DNA of 64,000 nt from Pseudomonas sp. KU43P (GCF_033095865.1 NZ_AP019365.1:4933501-4997500), one strand, 5' to 3'; numbered from the stretch's first letter, positions 43,123 through 51,890 are shown. Notes: generated by a model not told the origin, from the letters alone. Numbers and translations are program-made.

Positions 43123-44097
43123 CTACCGGATAACAGTCAACCGCCCCAGCACCGTCCGCCGCGAGAAGCCCATCACCTTGCCCAGCGAATCCAGCGCCAG
43201 CAGCGGCTGCTCCACTGGGAAACTGCCACTGACCTTGCGCTGCGCCAACTCGCCATCGAGCAGTACGATCCGCCCTGGGTAATAGCGCCCCAGCTCCTCG
43301 ATCACCTGCGCCAACGGCACCTGGTAGTAGTTCAGCCAGCCTTGGCGCCAGGCCAGGCGGCTGTCGCTGTCCACCGTCAGCAGCTCTCCCGGGTGGCCAT
43401 CGGTATAGGCCATCTGCTGATTGGCGGTCAGCTCACGGGCACCCTGCCCCTTGGCCGCAGCAACGGCCACACGCCCGCTGCGTACCGTGACTTGTGCACC
43501 CTCGCCCTGATCGCGCACTTCGAACTGGGTACCGAGCACCCGCACCTCGCCACCTGCAGCCTCCACCACGAACGGCTCGCCGTTGTGGGTGACCTGGAAA
43601 AATGCAGCACCATGCAGCAGCCGCACGCGGCGCTCGCCTTGCTGAAAATCGACAGCGATCGCGCTGCCAGCGTCCAGGGTCACTTCGGACTGATCCGCCA
43701 GGGTCACCTGGCGAACCGTATCGCCACTGCGAAAGTCGGCTTGCAGGTCCTGCAGCCAATGCCCCGGATGCCAACCGCCTGCAACCCCCACGGCCAGGGT
43801 CAGGCAGGCAGCCGTGGCCAGTGCACGCAGCCACGGTTTCCTGGCGGGTGGCTTGGCCATGGCCTCCAGATACTGCTGCAAACCGGCGTGCTCCTCGTGA
43901 GCCAGGCGCGCTGCCGGCGCGGCACTGAGCTGCCACGCAGCCTGGGCCTGGTCATAAGCCTGGCCATGTCGCGGATCTGCCAGCAGCCAGCGCTTGAAGG
44001 CCGCACTCTGGGCAACGCCGGGCTGCTCATTGATGCGGCTCAGCCAGTGCAAGGCCGCCTGCGACTGAGCAGCAGTGATGGGTTCTGGATGGCTCAT
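43123..44097 (-). CDS. FecR-family anti-sigma/sigma regulator
   Basis: The 324-residue inner-membrane regulator has a cytosolic N-terminal domain with the conserved WLSRINEQPG and FKRWLLADPRHGQAYDQAQ, one membrane helix (LATAACLTLAVGVAGGW), and the periplasmic FecR domain (QVTLADQSEVTLDAGSAI, GEPFVVEAAGG) with a C-terminal STN-like part (YYPGRIVLLD). It relays the receptor signal to the FecI sigma factor. GGGAG precedes the ATG at 44097, which overlaps the sigma gene stop (ATGA). Confidence 0.94.
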   Translation of the reverse strand: MSHPEPITAAQSQAALHWLSRINEQPGVAQSAAFKRWLLADPRHGQAYDQAQAAWQLSAAPAARLAHEEHAGLQQYLEAMAKPPARKPWLRALATAACLTLAVGVAGGWHPGHWLQDLQADFRSGDTVRQVTLADQSEVTLDAGSAIAVDFQQGERRVRLLHGAAFFQVTHNGEPFVVEAAGGEVRVLGTQFEVRDQGEGAQVTVRSGRVAVAAAKGQGARELTANQQMAYTDGHPGELLTVDSDSRLAWRQGWLNYYQVPLAQVIEELGRYYPGRIVLLDGELAQRKVSGSFPVEQPLLALDSLGKVMGFSRRTVLGRLTVIR

Positions 44098-44645
44098 CGA
44101 CGGGCGCTCCCTGGCCGGCGCGGGGAAAGAGCGGGCTCGGCAATACTGGCCTTGCACGCTTCGAGGGCGCGCATCATATGCTTTTCCACGGCGCTCTGGG
44201 ACAGCTGCATGGCCTTGGCGATCTCGCTGTACTTGCAGCCATGCACACGATTGAGCAGAAAGATGTGCCGGGTGCGTTCAGGCAAGGCGCGCAGTGCGGC
44301 TTCAATGCGCTGCAGGTCGTGGTCGACCTCCAGGGCCTGCTCCGGCGCCTGGCACGTGGCCTCCTGGTCCAGGGTCAATGCGGCTTCAGCCACGCGCTCG
44401 CGGCTGCCTTCGCTGCGCAAGTGGTCTATGGCCAGGTTGCCGGCACAGCGCAGCAGGTAGGTGTCGAGCGCCTCGACTTCGACCTGAGGGCGTCGCCAGA
44501 AGCGCAGGAACAACTCCTGCACCAGGTCCGAGGCCGTCGCGCGGCAACCGACCCTGCGGCTGACCAACGCCTCCATGCGCGCACGCTGGGCCATGAAGAC
44601 CTGTACGAAACGTGCCCTGGTGCCGTCGTTGTCGTGCTCGATCAA
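44094..44645 (-). CDS. FecI-like ECF sigma factor
   Basis: The 183-residue iron-starvation ECF sigma factor has region 2 (ASDLVQELFLRFWRRP, LDTYLLRCAGNLAIDHLRSE) and region 4 (LPERTRHIFLLNRVHGCKY, IAKAMQLSQSAVEKHMMRAL). It would direct transcription of the adjacent TonB receptor after FecR activation. The start is inferred as TTG at 44645-44643: AGGTGA is 7 nt upstream, no in-frame ATG exists before the domain, and MIEHDNDGTRARF is a typical N-terminus. It begins 4 nt after the DUF3325 gene and overlaps fecR. Confidence 0.9.
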   Translation of the reverse strand: MIEHDNDGTRARFVQVFMAQRARMEALVSRRVGCRATASDLVQELFLRFWRRPQVEVEALDTYLLRCAGNLAIDHLRSEGSRERVAEAALTLDQEATCQAPEQALEVDHDLQRIEAALRALPERTRHIFLLNRVHGCKYSEIAKAMQLSQSAVEKHMMRALEACKASIAEPALSPRRPGSARR

Positions 44646-44649
44646 GGCA

Positions 44650-44976
44650 TCACCTGCCCACGACGGCCAGCAAAGGCCCCAGCACCAGGCTGACGGCGGC
44701 AAGGCCCAGCATCAAGCGCGGCCGATAGGGCAAGCCGAACACCCACAAAGTGGCACCGGCCATCGACACGGCTGTCCATTCCACCAGGCCAGAAGCCCAG
44801 CCACGCAGCTGCACGGCAAGCACCAGCGAAAATGCCAGCAGCAACCAACCCACGCAGCGCAACAGGCGCAACTGGCCAGGGCCGGGCTTACGCCCGAGCA
44901 GCTCGGTGAAATGCTTGTCCATGGCCAGGCACAGGGCGGCGAAGCCGGCAAAACCGATCAGGGCAACGCTCAGCAT
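44650..44976 (-). CDS. DUF3325 small membrane protein
   Basis: The 108-residue protein has three to four hydrophobic segments (VALIGFAGFAALCLAM, LRCVGWLLLAFSLVLAVQL, LGLAAVSLVLGPLLAVVG) and the DUF3325 block LAMDKHFTELLGRKPG. It is found next to PepSY reductase-like proteins in iron-uptake operons, with no defined function. It overlaps the PepSY gene by 7 nt. Confidence 0.85.
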   Translation of the reverse strand: MLSVALIGFAGFAALCLAMDKHFTELLGRKPGPGQLRLLRCVGWLLLAFSLVLAVQLRGWASGLVEWTAVSMAGATLWVFGLPYRPRLMLGLAAVSLVLGPLLAVVGR

Positions 44977-46550
44977 CCGCTTACCTCGGCCGAGTCCACC
45001 ACCGGCTTGGCTACCCGCGGTGCGCGTTTGGCCAAGGGCTTGGGCGCGCGCAACATCTTGTTTGCGGCCCAGGCGAGAAACAACCCGGTACCCAGCACAG
45101 TCAGGTCGAAACCGGCCATGGCCCAGTCACCTTCGACCATTGAATGGTTCAGCCCCTGCCCGGTGACCACGCCGTTGAGCAATGGCAGCAAGGCAAAGGC
45201 CAGGGCCCCCAGGGCCAACTGTTCACCCCACGCTCTGCGCCCCGGGCGCAGCACGGCATGCACCAATGCCAGCAACCAGGCCAGGAAGAAGGTATTCACC
45301 TCCCAGTCGGCCCGCCCCGGCCACGTCACTGGCAGCAATCGGTTGGCCCAGAAGAACCCGGCCACGGCAAGCAGCAGGCCACTCATGCTGGCAATGTTGA
45401 GTACCTCGACCAGGCGCAACTCGCCCGGTAGCCGCTCGGACTTGGCGTGCTTGAGCTGGCGTTTGCCCAGCCACATCACCAGGCCCGTGCCGATGACTGC
45501 GGTCCCGGCGACGCCGAAGACGAAGTACAGCCAACGCAGCCAGGGCCCTGCATAGTTGCCCATGTGCAGCCCGACAAAGGTGAACGAGGTCATCATCACC
45601 GCGCTTTCCGGCGCGCCCTGGCTCAGCAGCTCGCCCGTGGCACCGTCGAACATCCAGTTGGCGCTGCGCTTGTAGGCGATGCTGTCGGCAGAAGCCTGGG
45701 TAAAACTGACCCGCGCATTGCGGTCGCCCGGGTTCTGCACCTGGATATAGCCCATGCCGGCGCCGGGTACCTGCGCCTGAACCTTGGCATAGAGGCTCTC
45801 CAGAGGCACCAAGGGCGCGGCTACGTTGGAAACCTTAGGCACCTCATCACGGCCGAACAGTTCATTGAAATACGCGCCGGTGCTGCCGCCGTAACTGGCC
45901 ATGATGCTGGCGGGCATGACCATGTACATGAAGATCACCAGGCTGCTGTAGCTGATCATCAGGTGGAACGGCAGCACCAGCACGCCAATCGCGTTGTGCC
46001 CGTCCAGCCATGAGCGCTGGGCCTTGCCATGGCGGAAGGTGAAGAACTCCTTGAAGATCTTCTTGTGGGTGATGATGCCGGTGATCAGGCCGAGGAACAT
46101 GATGAACGCGCAGAAGGTCGCCAGCCAACGGCCCCAGGGGTGAGGCATCTGCAGCTGGAAGTGGAAGCGGTAGAAGAACTCGCCGCCGCGGCTGTCGCGG
46201 GCCTCGACCGGCTGCCCCGTGAGGGCGTCGAGCTGCTTGCTGACACCGCCTCGACGCCCCTCTCCGGGCTCACGCCAGCTCACGCTGAGTGCCGCTTCAC
46301 GCGCATTGGGCAGGCGGATCATCCAGCTCTCGGCATGCCCGGCATTGGCTTGCAGGTAACGCTGGGCCAAGCCCAGGCTGGCCACCGGGTCGAGCGCATG
46401 ATGGCGTATCTCGGGCTGGGTCCAGCGGCTGATTTCATCCTTGAAGTACGACAACGTGCCGGTCAGGAAAATGGCGAACAGCAGCCAGCCGAAGATCAGG
46501 CCAGTCCAGGTGTGCAACCAGGCCATCGCCTGGCGGAAGCCTTCCTTCAT
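44970..46550 (-). CDS. PepSY-associated membrane protein, probable ferrisiderophore reductase
   Basis: The 526-residue protein begins MKEGFRQAMAWLHTWTGLIFGWLLFAIFLTG over its first 31 residues (key stretch WLHTWTGLIFGWLLF), the PepSY_TM signature with a helix His. About four membrane helices, PepSY periplasmic regions and further helix histidines (FHLMISYSSLVIF, GLHMGNYAG) suggest haem-linked electron transfer. Relatives near TonB receptors (FoxB/PiuB type) reduce iron-siderophores. The ATG overlaps the stop of the DUF3649 gene (ATGA). Confidence 0.9.
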   Translation of the reverse strand: MKEGFRQAMAWLHTWTGLIFGWLLFAIFLTGTLSYFKDEISRWTQPEIRHHALDPVASLGLAQRYLQANAGHAESWMIRLPNAREAALSVSWREPGEGRRGGVSKQLDALTGQPVEARDSRGGEFFYRFHFQLQMPHPWGRWLATFCAFIMFLGLITGIITHKKIFKEFFTFRHGKAQRSWLDGHNAIGVLVLPFHLMISYSSLVIFMYMVMPASIMASYGGSTGAYFNELFGRDEVPKVSNVAAPLVPLESLYAKVQAQVPGAGMGYIQVQNPGDRNARVSFTQASADSIAYKRSANWMFDGATGELLSQGAPESAVMMTSFTFVGLHMGNYAGPWLRWLYFVFGVAGTAVIGTGLVMWLGKRQLKHAKSERLPGELRLVEVLNIASMSGLLLAVAGFFWANRLLPVTWPGRADWEVNTFFLAWLLALVHAVLRPGRRAWGEQLALGALAFALLPLLNGVVTGQGLNHSMVEGDWAMAGFDLTVLGTGLFLAWAANKMLRAPKPLAKRAPRVAKPVVDSAEVSGC

Positions 46551-46852
46551 GGGGTTTTCATCCAGTAGACGAACCCGTTGAGCGCCCCTATCAACAGGCT
46601 TGGCAACAGCACGCCGAACCAGGCGCGCCCCGCACTGCGGCAGGCGAAGCACCAGATGAAGGCCAACAGGTAAAAGACGAACGACAGCAGCATGCCGGTC
46701 ATGGCCGCGTCGACCCGCGGCATCGGTGCCAGCAGGCTGATGCAGACACTGGCCATGGACGCCAGCAAGTAACCGCCCAGCAGCGCGGCCAGGCTGCGTG
46801 AGGTTACGGCCAGGCGGTAGCTGAGGGGTAGCCCGGCGGCGTTGCGCTTCAT
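46547..46852 (-). CDS. DUF3649 small membrane protein
   Basis: The 101-residue protein has three hydrophobic segments (AALLGGYLLASMASVCISLLA, TGMLLSFVFYLLAFIWCFA, VLLPSLLIGALNGFVYW). DUF3649 proteins precede PepSY and DUF3325 genes in iron-uptake operons. The ATG at 46852 is preferred over an upstream in-frame extension that would cross the Fur-like site. It is the first gene of the minus-strand operon, 31 bp from that site. Confidence 0.82.
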   Translation of the reverse strand: MKRNAAGLPLSYRLAVTSRSLAALLGGYLLASMASVCISLLAPMPRVDAAMTGMLLSFVFYLLAFIWCFACRSAGRAWFGVLLPSLLIGALNGFVYWMKTP

Positions 46853-46883
46853 GGCGAAGGTCCGGAAAATTTCGGGGCTGCAA

Positions 46884-46906
46884 TAGTAATGATTTGGATT
46901 CTCATA
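46884..46906. promoter_or_regulatory. Fur-box-like site in the divergent iron-gene promoter
   Basis: Read on the minus strand, the site contains ATGAGAATCCAAATCATTA, close to the Pseudomonas Fur consensus (tandem NATAAT-type hexamers). It lies between the DUF3649 operon and the plus-strand fecI gene and could repress both when iron is plentiful. Confidence 0.65.
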
Positions 46907-47022
46907 AGCAAAGCCTGCCCGTCGCCCTCTGCCGAGCGAGGATTGCCGAGAACAGTCGGCCACACTACAATGCGAACAATTCTTACTACCAGTTGCGCTA
47001 CACAGGCGCCGGAGTATCCTCG

Positions 47023-47517
47023 GTGTCCAGCGCCCTCTCTTCCACGGTCGAAGGTCTCTACCACGCCCATCACAACTGGCTGACCGGCTGGCTGCGCCGT
47101 CGCCTGGGCTGCCCGCAAAGCGCCGCCGACCTGGCCCAGGACACCTATGTGCGCCTGCTGCAGGCGCGCGAAGCGCCGCAACTGGTCGAGCCTCGCGCCT
47201 TCCTCGCCACCGTTGCCAAGCGTGTGCTGTGCAACCACTTCCGCCGCCAGGAGCTGGAACGCGCCTACCTCGAGGCCCTGGCCCAGGTACCGGAGAGCGT
47301 CGCCCCGAGCGAAGAGCAGAAGGCGATCATCTTCGAAACCCTGCTGGAGCTCGACCGCTTGCTCGATGGCCTGCCGCCCCTGGTCAAGCGCGCGTTTCTC
47401 CTGGCCCAGATCGATGGCATGGGCCAGAGCGAGATCGCCCGCGAGCTGGGCATTTCGCTCGCCACGGTCAAACGCTACCTGAACAAGGCAGCCCTGCGCT
47501 GCTACTTCGCCCTGTGA
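47023..47517 (+). CDS. fecI: FecI-like ECF sigma factor of the fec operon
   Basis: The 164-residue ECF sigma factor has region 2 (LGCPQSAADLAQDTYVRLL, PRAFLATVAKRVLCNHFRR) and region 4 (LPPLVKRAFLLAQIDGMGQ, IARELGISLATVKRYLNKA), matching FecI. The start is GTG at 47023 with GGAG 8 nt upstream; an upstream ATG at 46894 overlaps the Fur-like site and adds non-homologous residues. It is followed by overlapping fecR and then fecA, the ferric-citrate order. Confidence 0.92.
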   Translation: MSSALSSTVEGLYHAHHNWLTGWLRRRLGCPQSAADLAQDTYVRLLQAREAPQLVEPRAFLATVAKRVLCNHFRRQELERAYLEALAQVPESVAPSEEQKAIIFETLLELDRLLDGLPPLVKRAFLLAQIDGMGQSEIARELGISLATVKRYLNKAALRCYFAL

Positions 47518-48440
47518 ACACGTCGTTTTCCACGCACGTGGCCGAGCAGGCCGTGCACTGGCTGATCGAGTCCCAGGGCGATGACTTCGACCCGGCTCAG
47601 CAACAGGCGCTGCAGCGCTGGTTGCTGGCCGATGACGAGCATCAGCGGGCCTGGGCGCATATCCAGCAGGTCAACCAGCGCCTGCGCGGCGTTGCCTCGC
47701 CGGTGGTGCATGCCACCTTGCAGGCCCCGCCTTCCGCTGCCCGGCGCCGTGCGCTCAAGGCGCTGCTGCTGTTCGGCATGGCCAGCGCCACTGGATTGGG
47801 CCTGCAGTCGCACAACCCATTGCCCGGTTTGATGGCCGATTACCGCAGCCCCCTCGGCCAGAGGCGGCGGATGCAGCTCGCCGATGGCAGCCTGCTGCAA
47901 CTCAACACCCGCAGTGCTGCCGATGTGCGCTTCGATGGCCAGCAGCGCCTGGTGCGCCTGCTCGAGGGCGAACTGGCACTGGATGTCGTCAGCGATGCGC
48001 GCCCCCTGCTGCTGCGCACCGACCAGGGTGCCCTTCAACTGGATAGCGGGCGCTTCAATGTGCGTGAGTTCGACGGGTTCAGCCTGGTTTCGGTGTTCAC
48101 CGGCAAGGCCAGTTTTTCAGGCCAGGCGCTGCTGGCCGGGCAGCGTGCGCGCTTCACTGCGCACGGTTGGCAGGCCATCGCGCCCGTGGATCTCAACAGC
48201 GGTGCCTGGGTCGACGGCATGCTGGTGGCCTCGCAGATGCGCCTGGCGGACTTTCTTGCCGAACTTGGCCGTTACCGCCAGGGGCAGCTGGGTTGCAGCG
48301 AGTCGATCGCGGACCTGCGCGTATCCGGCTCCTATCCGCTGGATGACAGCGAACGGATCCTGCAGATGCTGGAAGTAGCGTTGCCCGTGCGGGTGCGGCG
48401 ATTCACCCGCTACTGGGTGACAGTCGAAGCCCGGGCATAA
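47514..48440 (+). CDS. fecR: FecR, transmembrane signal regulator
   Basis: The 308-residue protein has the N-terminal block AVHWLIESQGDDFDPAQQQ and LQRWLLADDEHQRAW, a membrane segment (ALLLFGMASATGLGL), and the periplasmic FecR domain (RMQLADGSLLQLNTRSAADV, LLRTDQGALQLDSGRFNV) with a C-terminal STN-like region (LGCSESIADLRVSGSYPL). GTG at 47514 overlaps the fecI stop as GTGA, so translation is coupled. It senses the FecA-citrate complex and activates FecI. Confidence 0.92.
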   Translation: MNTSFSTHVAEQAVHWLIESQGDDFDPAQQQALQRWLLADDEHQRAWAHIQQVNQRLRGVASPVVHATLQAPPSAARRRALKALLLFGMASATGLGLQSHNPLPGLMADYRSPLGQRRRMQLADGSLLQLNTRSAADVRFDGQQRLVRLLEGELALDVVSDARPLLLRTDQGALQLDSGRFNVREFDGFSLVSVFTGKASFSGQALLAGQRARFTAHGWQAIAPVDLNSGAWVDGMLVASQMRLADFLAELGRYRQGQLGCSESIADLRVSGSYPLDDSERILQMLEVALPVRVRRFTRYWVTVEARA

Positions 48441-48521
48441 CCATTTTTCCAATCGGTTGAGCCATTTTTCCAACCTCGCGTGACAGAGAAGGCAGAACCC
48501 CTTCTTACAGGACCCTTCTCG

Positions 48522-50849
48522 ATGCCCCTGCGCCCTACCCCGCTCGTTCACGCCCTGCTGCTGGCCACCAGCCTCGGCCTTGTCACGCCAGCTCTGCAAG
48601 CCGCCGAGGCACGCACCTACCACATTGCCGCCGGCTCGCTGGAAGATGCCCTGAACCAGTTCGGCCGCGAGAGCGGTGCACTGATCTCGTTCGGCTCGCA
48701 ACTGACCCAGGGCCTCGCCACCCAAGGCCTGGACGGCCAGTACGACATCGCGCAGGGGCTGGATGCATTGTTGCGCGGCAGTGGCCTGCAGGCTCGGCAA
48801 GAGGCAGATAACGCCTTCAGCCTGCAGCCGGCAGGTGTTTCGGCCCCTGGTGCTGCGGTGGAGCTCGGTGCCTCGACCGTCGTCGGCGACTGGCTGGGCG
48901 AGGCGCAGCAGGACAACGTCTTCGAGCACCCCGGCGCCCGCGACGTGGTGCGCCGTGAGGCATTCGAACGCAGCGGCGCCACCACGGCGCGTGAAGTGCT
49001 CAACCGCATCCCCGGCGTCAACGCCCCGGACAACAACGGCACCGGCAGCCACGACCTGGCCCTGAACTTCGGCATCCGCGGCCTCAACCCACGCCTGGCC
49101 TCGCGCTCCACGGTACTGATGGATGGCATCCCGGTGCCCTTCGCACCTTATGGCCAACCGCAGCTTTCGCTGGCGCCAATCAGCATGGGCAACATGGATG
49201 CGGTGGATGTGGTGCGCGGCGGCGGCGCTGTGCGCTACGGCCCGCAGAACGTCGGCGGTATCGTCAACTTCGTCACCCGCGCCATTCCCCAGGAAGCGAC
49301 CTTCAAGGCCGCCATGCAGAACCAGGTCAGCCCATCGTCCAGCCAGGACGGTTTCAAGAACAGCGCCAACCTGCTGGTCGGCGGCACCAACGACAACGGC
49401 CTGGGCGGCGCGCTGCTGTACTCGGGCGTGCGCGGCGGCGACTGGCGCGAGCACAGCGACACGCAGATCGACGACCTGATTCTCAAGGGCAAGCTGCAAC
49501 TCGACGAGGCCAACAGCCTGCATGCCATGGCCCAGTACTACGAGGGTGAGGCGCAGATGCCCGGTGGCCTGAGCACCGCCGACTTCGACGCCGACCCTTA
49601 CCAGTCGACGCGCCTGAAAGACAAGTTCTGGGGCCGCCGCACGCTGTTCAACTTCGGCTACAACTACAAGCAGGACGACCGCCAATTCAGCGTCAACAGC
49701 TTCTTCACCAAGACCCTGCGCAGCGGCTACCTGGACCAGGGCAACTTCGTTTCGCTGTCACCGCGCGAGTACTGGGTGCGCGGTATCGAGACCCGCTTCT
49801 CGCAAGGCCTGGCACTGGGCGAGAGCTGGCACGAACTGGGCATCGGCTACCGCTACGTCAATGAAGCCGGCCATGAACTGCGCTTCCGTGAACCGGTCAC
49901 TGGCGACCTACCCACCACCGCCAGCCGCAATGACCGTGATACCCGTGGCAGCACCGAGGCCCACGCCATCTACCTGGATGACCGCATCGACATCGGCCGC
50001 TGGACCATCACCCCGGGCGTGCGCTACGAGATGATCGACTCCGAACAGAGCAACAAGCTCAACGGCCAACGCTACCAGGGCAGCTACAACACAGCCCTGC
50101 CGGCGCTGAACGTGATGTACCACTTGACCGACACCTGGAACCTGTACGCCAACACCGAAGGTTCGTTTGGCAGCGTGCAGTACAGCCAGATGCCCAACCG
50201 CGTCAGCAGTGGCGAAGTCAAACCGGAGAAAGCACGTACCTGGGAGGTCGGTACTCGCTACGACAACGGCGACCTTCAGGCCGAAATCGGTGCATTCCTG
50301 ATCAACTTCGACAACCAGTACGAAAGCAACCAGACCAACGACTCGGTAATTGCCCGCGGCGAAACCCGCCACCAGGGCATCGAAACCAGCGTGCGCTACG
50401 CACTCGACGGCCTCAGCCCGGCGCTGGCAGGTTTCGACGTGCACGCCAGCTACGCCTTCGTTGACGCCACCATCCGTGAAGATGGGCCGAACAAGGGCAA
50501 TCAGGTGCCGTTCTCGTCACGCCACAAGGGCAACCTGGGCGTGGGTTATACCGAAGGGCAGTGGCAGTTGAACCTCGATGGCAGCTTCCAGAGCAGCCAG
50601 TACGCCGACAACGCCAACACCGGCACCGAGAGCGCCGACGGCAGCACCGGTCGCATCCCCGGTTACATGCTGGTCAGCACCCGCGCCGGGTATGACTTCG
50701 GGCCGCAGCTGTCCAACCTGAAGGTAGCGGTGGGGGTGAAGAACCTGTTCAACCGCGAGTACTACACGCGTTCGTTCGATGACAACAACAAGGGCAAGTA
50801 CGTGGGTGAGCCGCGGACCTTGTATGTGCAGACTTCGGTTGAGTTCTGA
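48522..50849 (+). CDS. fecA: FecA, TonB-dependent ferric-dicitrate receptor
   Basis: The 775-residue receptor has a signal peptide, an STN signalling domain (AAGSLEDALNQFGRESGALI), a plug (VLNRIPGVNAPDNNGTGSHD, STVLMDGIPVPFAPYGQPQL) and a barrel ending RTLYVQTSVEF. From memory of the E. coli protein (774 residues), long blocks such as VVGDWLG, VFEHPGARDVVRRE, GGAVRYGPQNVGG and YANTEGSFGSVQYSQ are almost the same, so ferric citrate is the likely ligand. ATG 48522 is preferred over 48480 because the hydrophobic signal segment follows it. It completes the fecIRA operon. Confidence 0.94.
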   Translation: MPLRPTPLVHALLLATSLGLVTPALQAAEARTYHIAAGSLEDALNQFGRESGALISFGSQLTQGLATQGLDGQYDIAQGLDALLRGSGLQARQEADNAFSLQPAGVSAPGAAVELGASTVVGDWLGEAQQDNVFEHPGARDVVRREAFERSGATTAREVLNRIPGVNAPDNNGTGSHDLALNFGIRGLNPRLASRSTVLMDGIPVPFAPYGQPQLSLAPISMGNMDAVDVVRGGGAVRYGPQNVGGIVNFVTRAIPQEATFKAAMQNQVSPSSSQDGFKNSANLLVGGTNDNGLGGALLYSGVRGGDWREHSDTQIDDLILKGKLQLDEANSLHAMAQYYEGEAQMPGGLSTADFDADPYQSTRLKDKFWGRRTLFNFGYNYKQDDRQFSVNSFFTKTLRSGYLDQGNFVSLSPREYWVRGIETRFSQGLALGESWHELGIGYRYVNEAGHELRFREPVTGDLPTTASRNDRDTRGSTEAHAIYLDDRIDIGRWTITPGVRYEMIDSEQSNKLNGQRYQGSYNTALPALNVMYHLTDTWNLYANTEGSFGSVQYSQMPNRVSSGEVKPEKARTWEVGTRYDNGDLQAEIGAFLINFDNQYESNQTNDSVIARGETRHQGIETSVRYALDGLSPALAGFDVHASYAFVDATIREDGPNKGNQVPFSSRHKGNLGVGYTEGQWQLNLDGSFQSSQYADNANTGTESADGSTGRIPGYMLVSTRAGYDFGPQLSNLKVAVGVKNLFNREYYTRSFDDNNKGKYVGEPRTLYVQTSVEF

Positions 50850-50884
50850 GCCTGGGGTACGGTTGAGGTTTTAGGGTATTGCGT

Positions 50885-50916
50885 AGATCGAGCGCCGCCC
50901 GCGCGGCGCGCGATCT
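50885..50916. terminator. GC-rich hairpin after fecA
   Basis: AGATCG-A-GCGCCGC and GCGGCGC-G-CGATCT pair with one A-G mismatch around a CCGC loop, 36 bp after the fecA stop. No T-run follows directly. Almost the same sequence occurs inverted at 31322-31349, so this is a dispersed repeat that may also end the transcript. Confidence 0.55.
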
Positions 50917-51076
50917 CAATCCCACCACGTACCTCACGCCTTACAATTTTTTTTTCATAAAGGGGTTGAAATCATCCCTCGGTTGCCTGACCTTAGAGTC
51001 AAGAGGCGAAGAAATTCCAGGGGCCTCAAGGGCCTAGGCACGCCTCCATGCGAGCAAGCTGAATAAGGATTGAATC

Positions 51077-51424
51077 ATGCAAATCCAGGTCAACAGCAGC
51101 AACCATATCGAAGGCAACATCCGTCTCAACGAGTGGGTCCGCAGTACGCTGGAAGCCACGCTCGAACGTTACGAGGAGGACCTCACCCGCATCGAGGTGC
51201 ACTTGCGCGACGAGAACGGAGCCAAACCCGGTCCGCATGACAAACGTTGCCAGATGGAGGCTCGCCCCAAAGGCCACCAACCGATTTCCGTGACCCACAC
51301 CGCCACTTCGCTGGACCAGGCGGTCGACGGTGCTGCCAGCAAGCTGAACAATGCACTGGAGCACTTCTACGGCAAACTGCGCAGCAAGCGCGGGGTCCTG
51401 GAGCTGAATGACCCGGACGCCTGA
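51077..51424 (+). CDS. raiA: HPF/RaiA-family ribosome hibernation factor
   Basis: The 115-residue protein has the HPF/RaiA beta-alpha fold: MQIQVNSSNHIEGNIRLNEW, LTRIEVHLRDENGAKPG, and the basic helix AASKLNNALEHFYGKLRSKRG. Such factors bind the 30S decoding region under stress and stop translation or form 100S ribosomes. It is separate from the usual rpoN-linked hpf and of the slightly longer stand-alone type. AAGGA precedes the ATG, and a strong terminator follows. Confidence 0.88.
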   Translation: MQIQVNSSNHIEGNIRLNEWVRSTLEATLERYEEDLTRIEVHLRDENGAKPGPHDKRCQMEARPKGHQPISVTHTATSLDQAVDGAASKLNNALEHFYGKLRSKRGVLELNDPDA

Positions 51425-51441
51425 TTCACACCATGAACAAC

Positions 51442-51468
51442 AACGCCCGGCCATGTGCCGGGCGTTTT
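51442..51468 (+). terminator. Rho-independent terminator after the HPF/RaiA gene
   Basis: AACGCCCGGC (51442-51451) and GCCGGGCGTT (51457-51466) form a perfect 10-bp stem with a 5-nt loop, followed by T residues. It lies 18 bp after the stop and 12 bp before the end of the convergent response-regulator gene. Confidence 0.85.
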
Positions 51469-51479
51469 CGTAAGTGGCG

Positions 51480-51890
51480 TCAGTACTTGACTGCCTGCAA
51501 CAACGGTTGCGGGAACAGATTGTCCAGGGTTTCCAACAAGCGTGCGTAGTAGATAGGCTTGCGGAAGAAATCCAGCACCTGCAGGCGCAGCAGGTCACTG
51601 ACATCATCGGCACCGGCATGGCCCGACATGACAATCACGGGTAGGTGCTGGCGTTCACAATGGTCGCGCAAGCGCTTGATCAGACCGATGCCGCTTTCTT
51701 CCGGCATGCGAAGGTCAGTGATGACCAACGCAACGTCAGGATTCAGGGTGAGCAGCTGCATGGCCGTTTTTACCGAGCCGGCGGCAAGGCAGCAGTAACC
51801 TTCGTTTTCCAGCAGTTCGGCGAGCTCCTGCAGGTGCTCTTCCTCGTCATCCACCAAAAGAATCTGCTGACGCGAGAAAGAGTTCTGCAT
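51480..51890 (-). CDS. REC-only response regulator linked to the Tad locus
   Basis: The 136-residue protein consists of one receiver domain: acidic pair VDDEEE, phospho-acceptor Asp in LVITDLRMPE, Ser in VIVMSGHAG at the Thr/Ser position and Lys in FFRKPI. No DNA-binding or enzymatic output domain follows, so it probably acts through protein contacts. AGGAG lies 7 nt before the ATG at 51890. It is 57 nt downstream of flp in the same direction, and a PprA-like kinase is encoded at the far end of the locus; partnership is inferred. Confidence 0.92.
   Translation of the reverse strand: MQNSFSRQQILLVDDEEEHLQELAELLENEGYCCLAAGSVKTAMQLLTLNPDVALVITDLRMPEESGIGLIKRLRDHCERQHLPVIVMSGHAGADDVSDLLRLQVLDFFRKPIYYARLLETLDNLFPQPLLQAVKY

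Noticed and set aside
46894..47022. Upstream ATG extension of the plus-strand FecI
   Set aside because: It would overlap the Fur-like site and add residues unlike FecI; GTG 47023 has a better-spaced GGAG.
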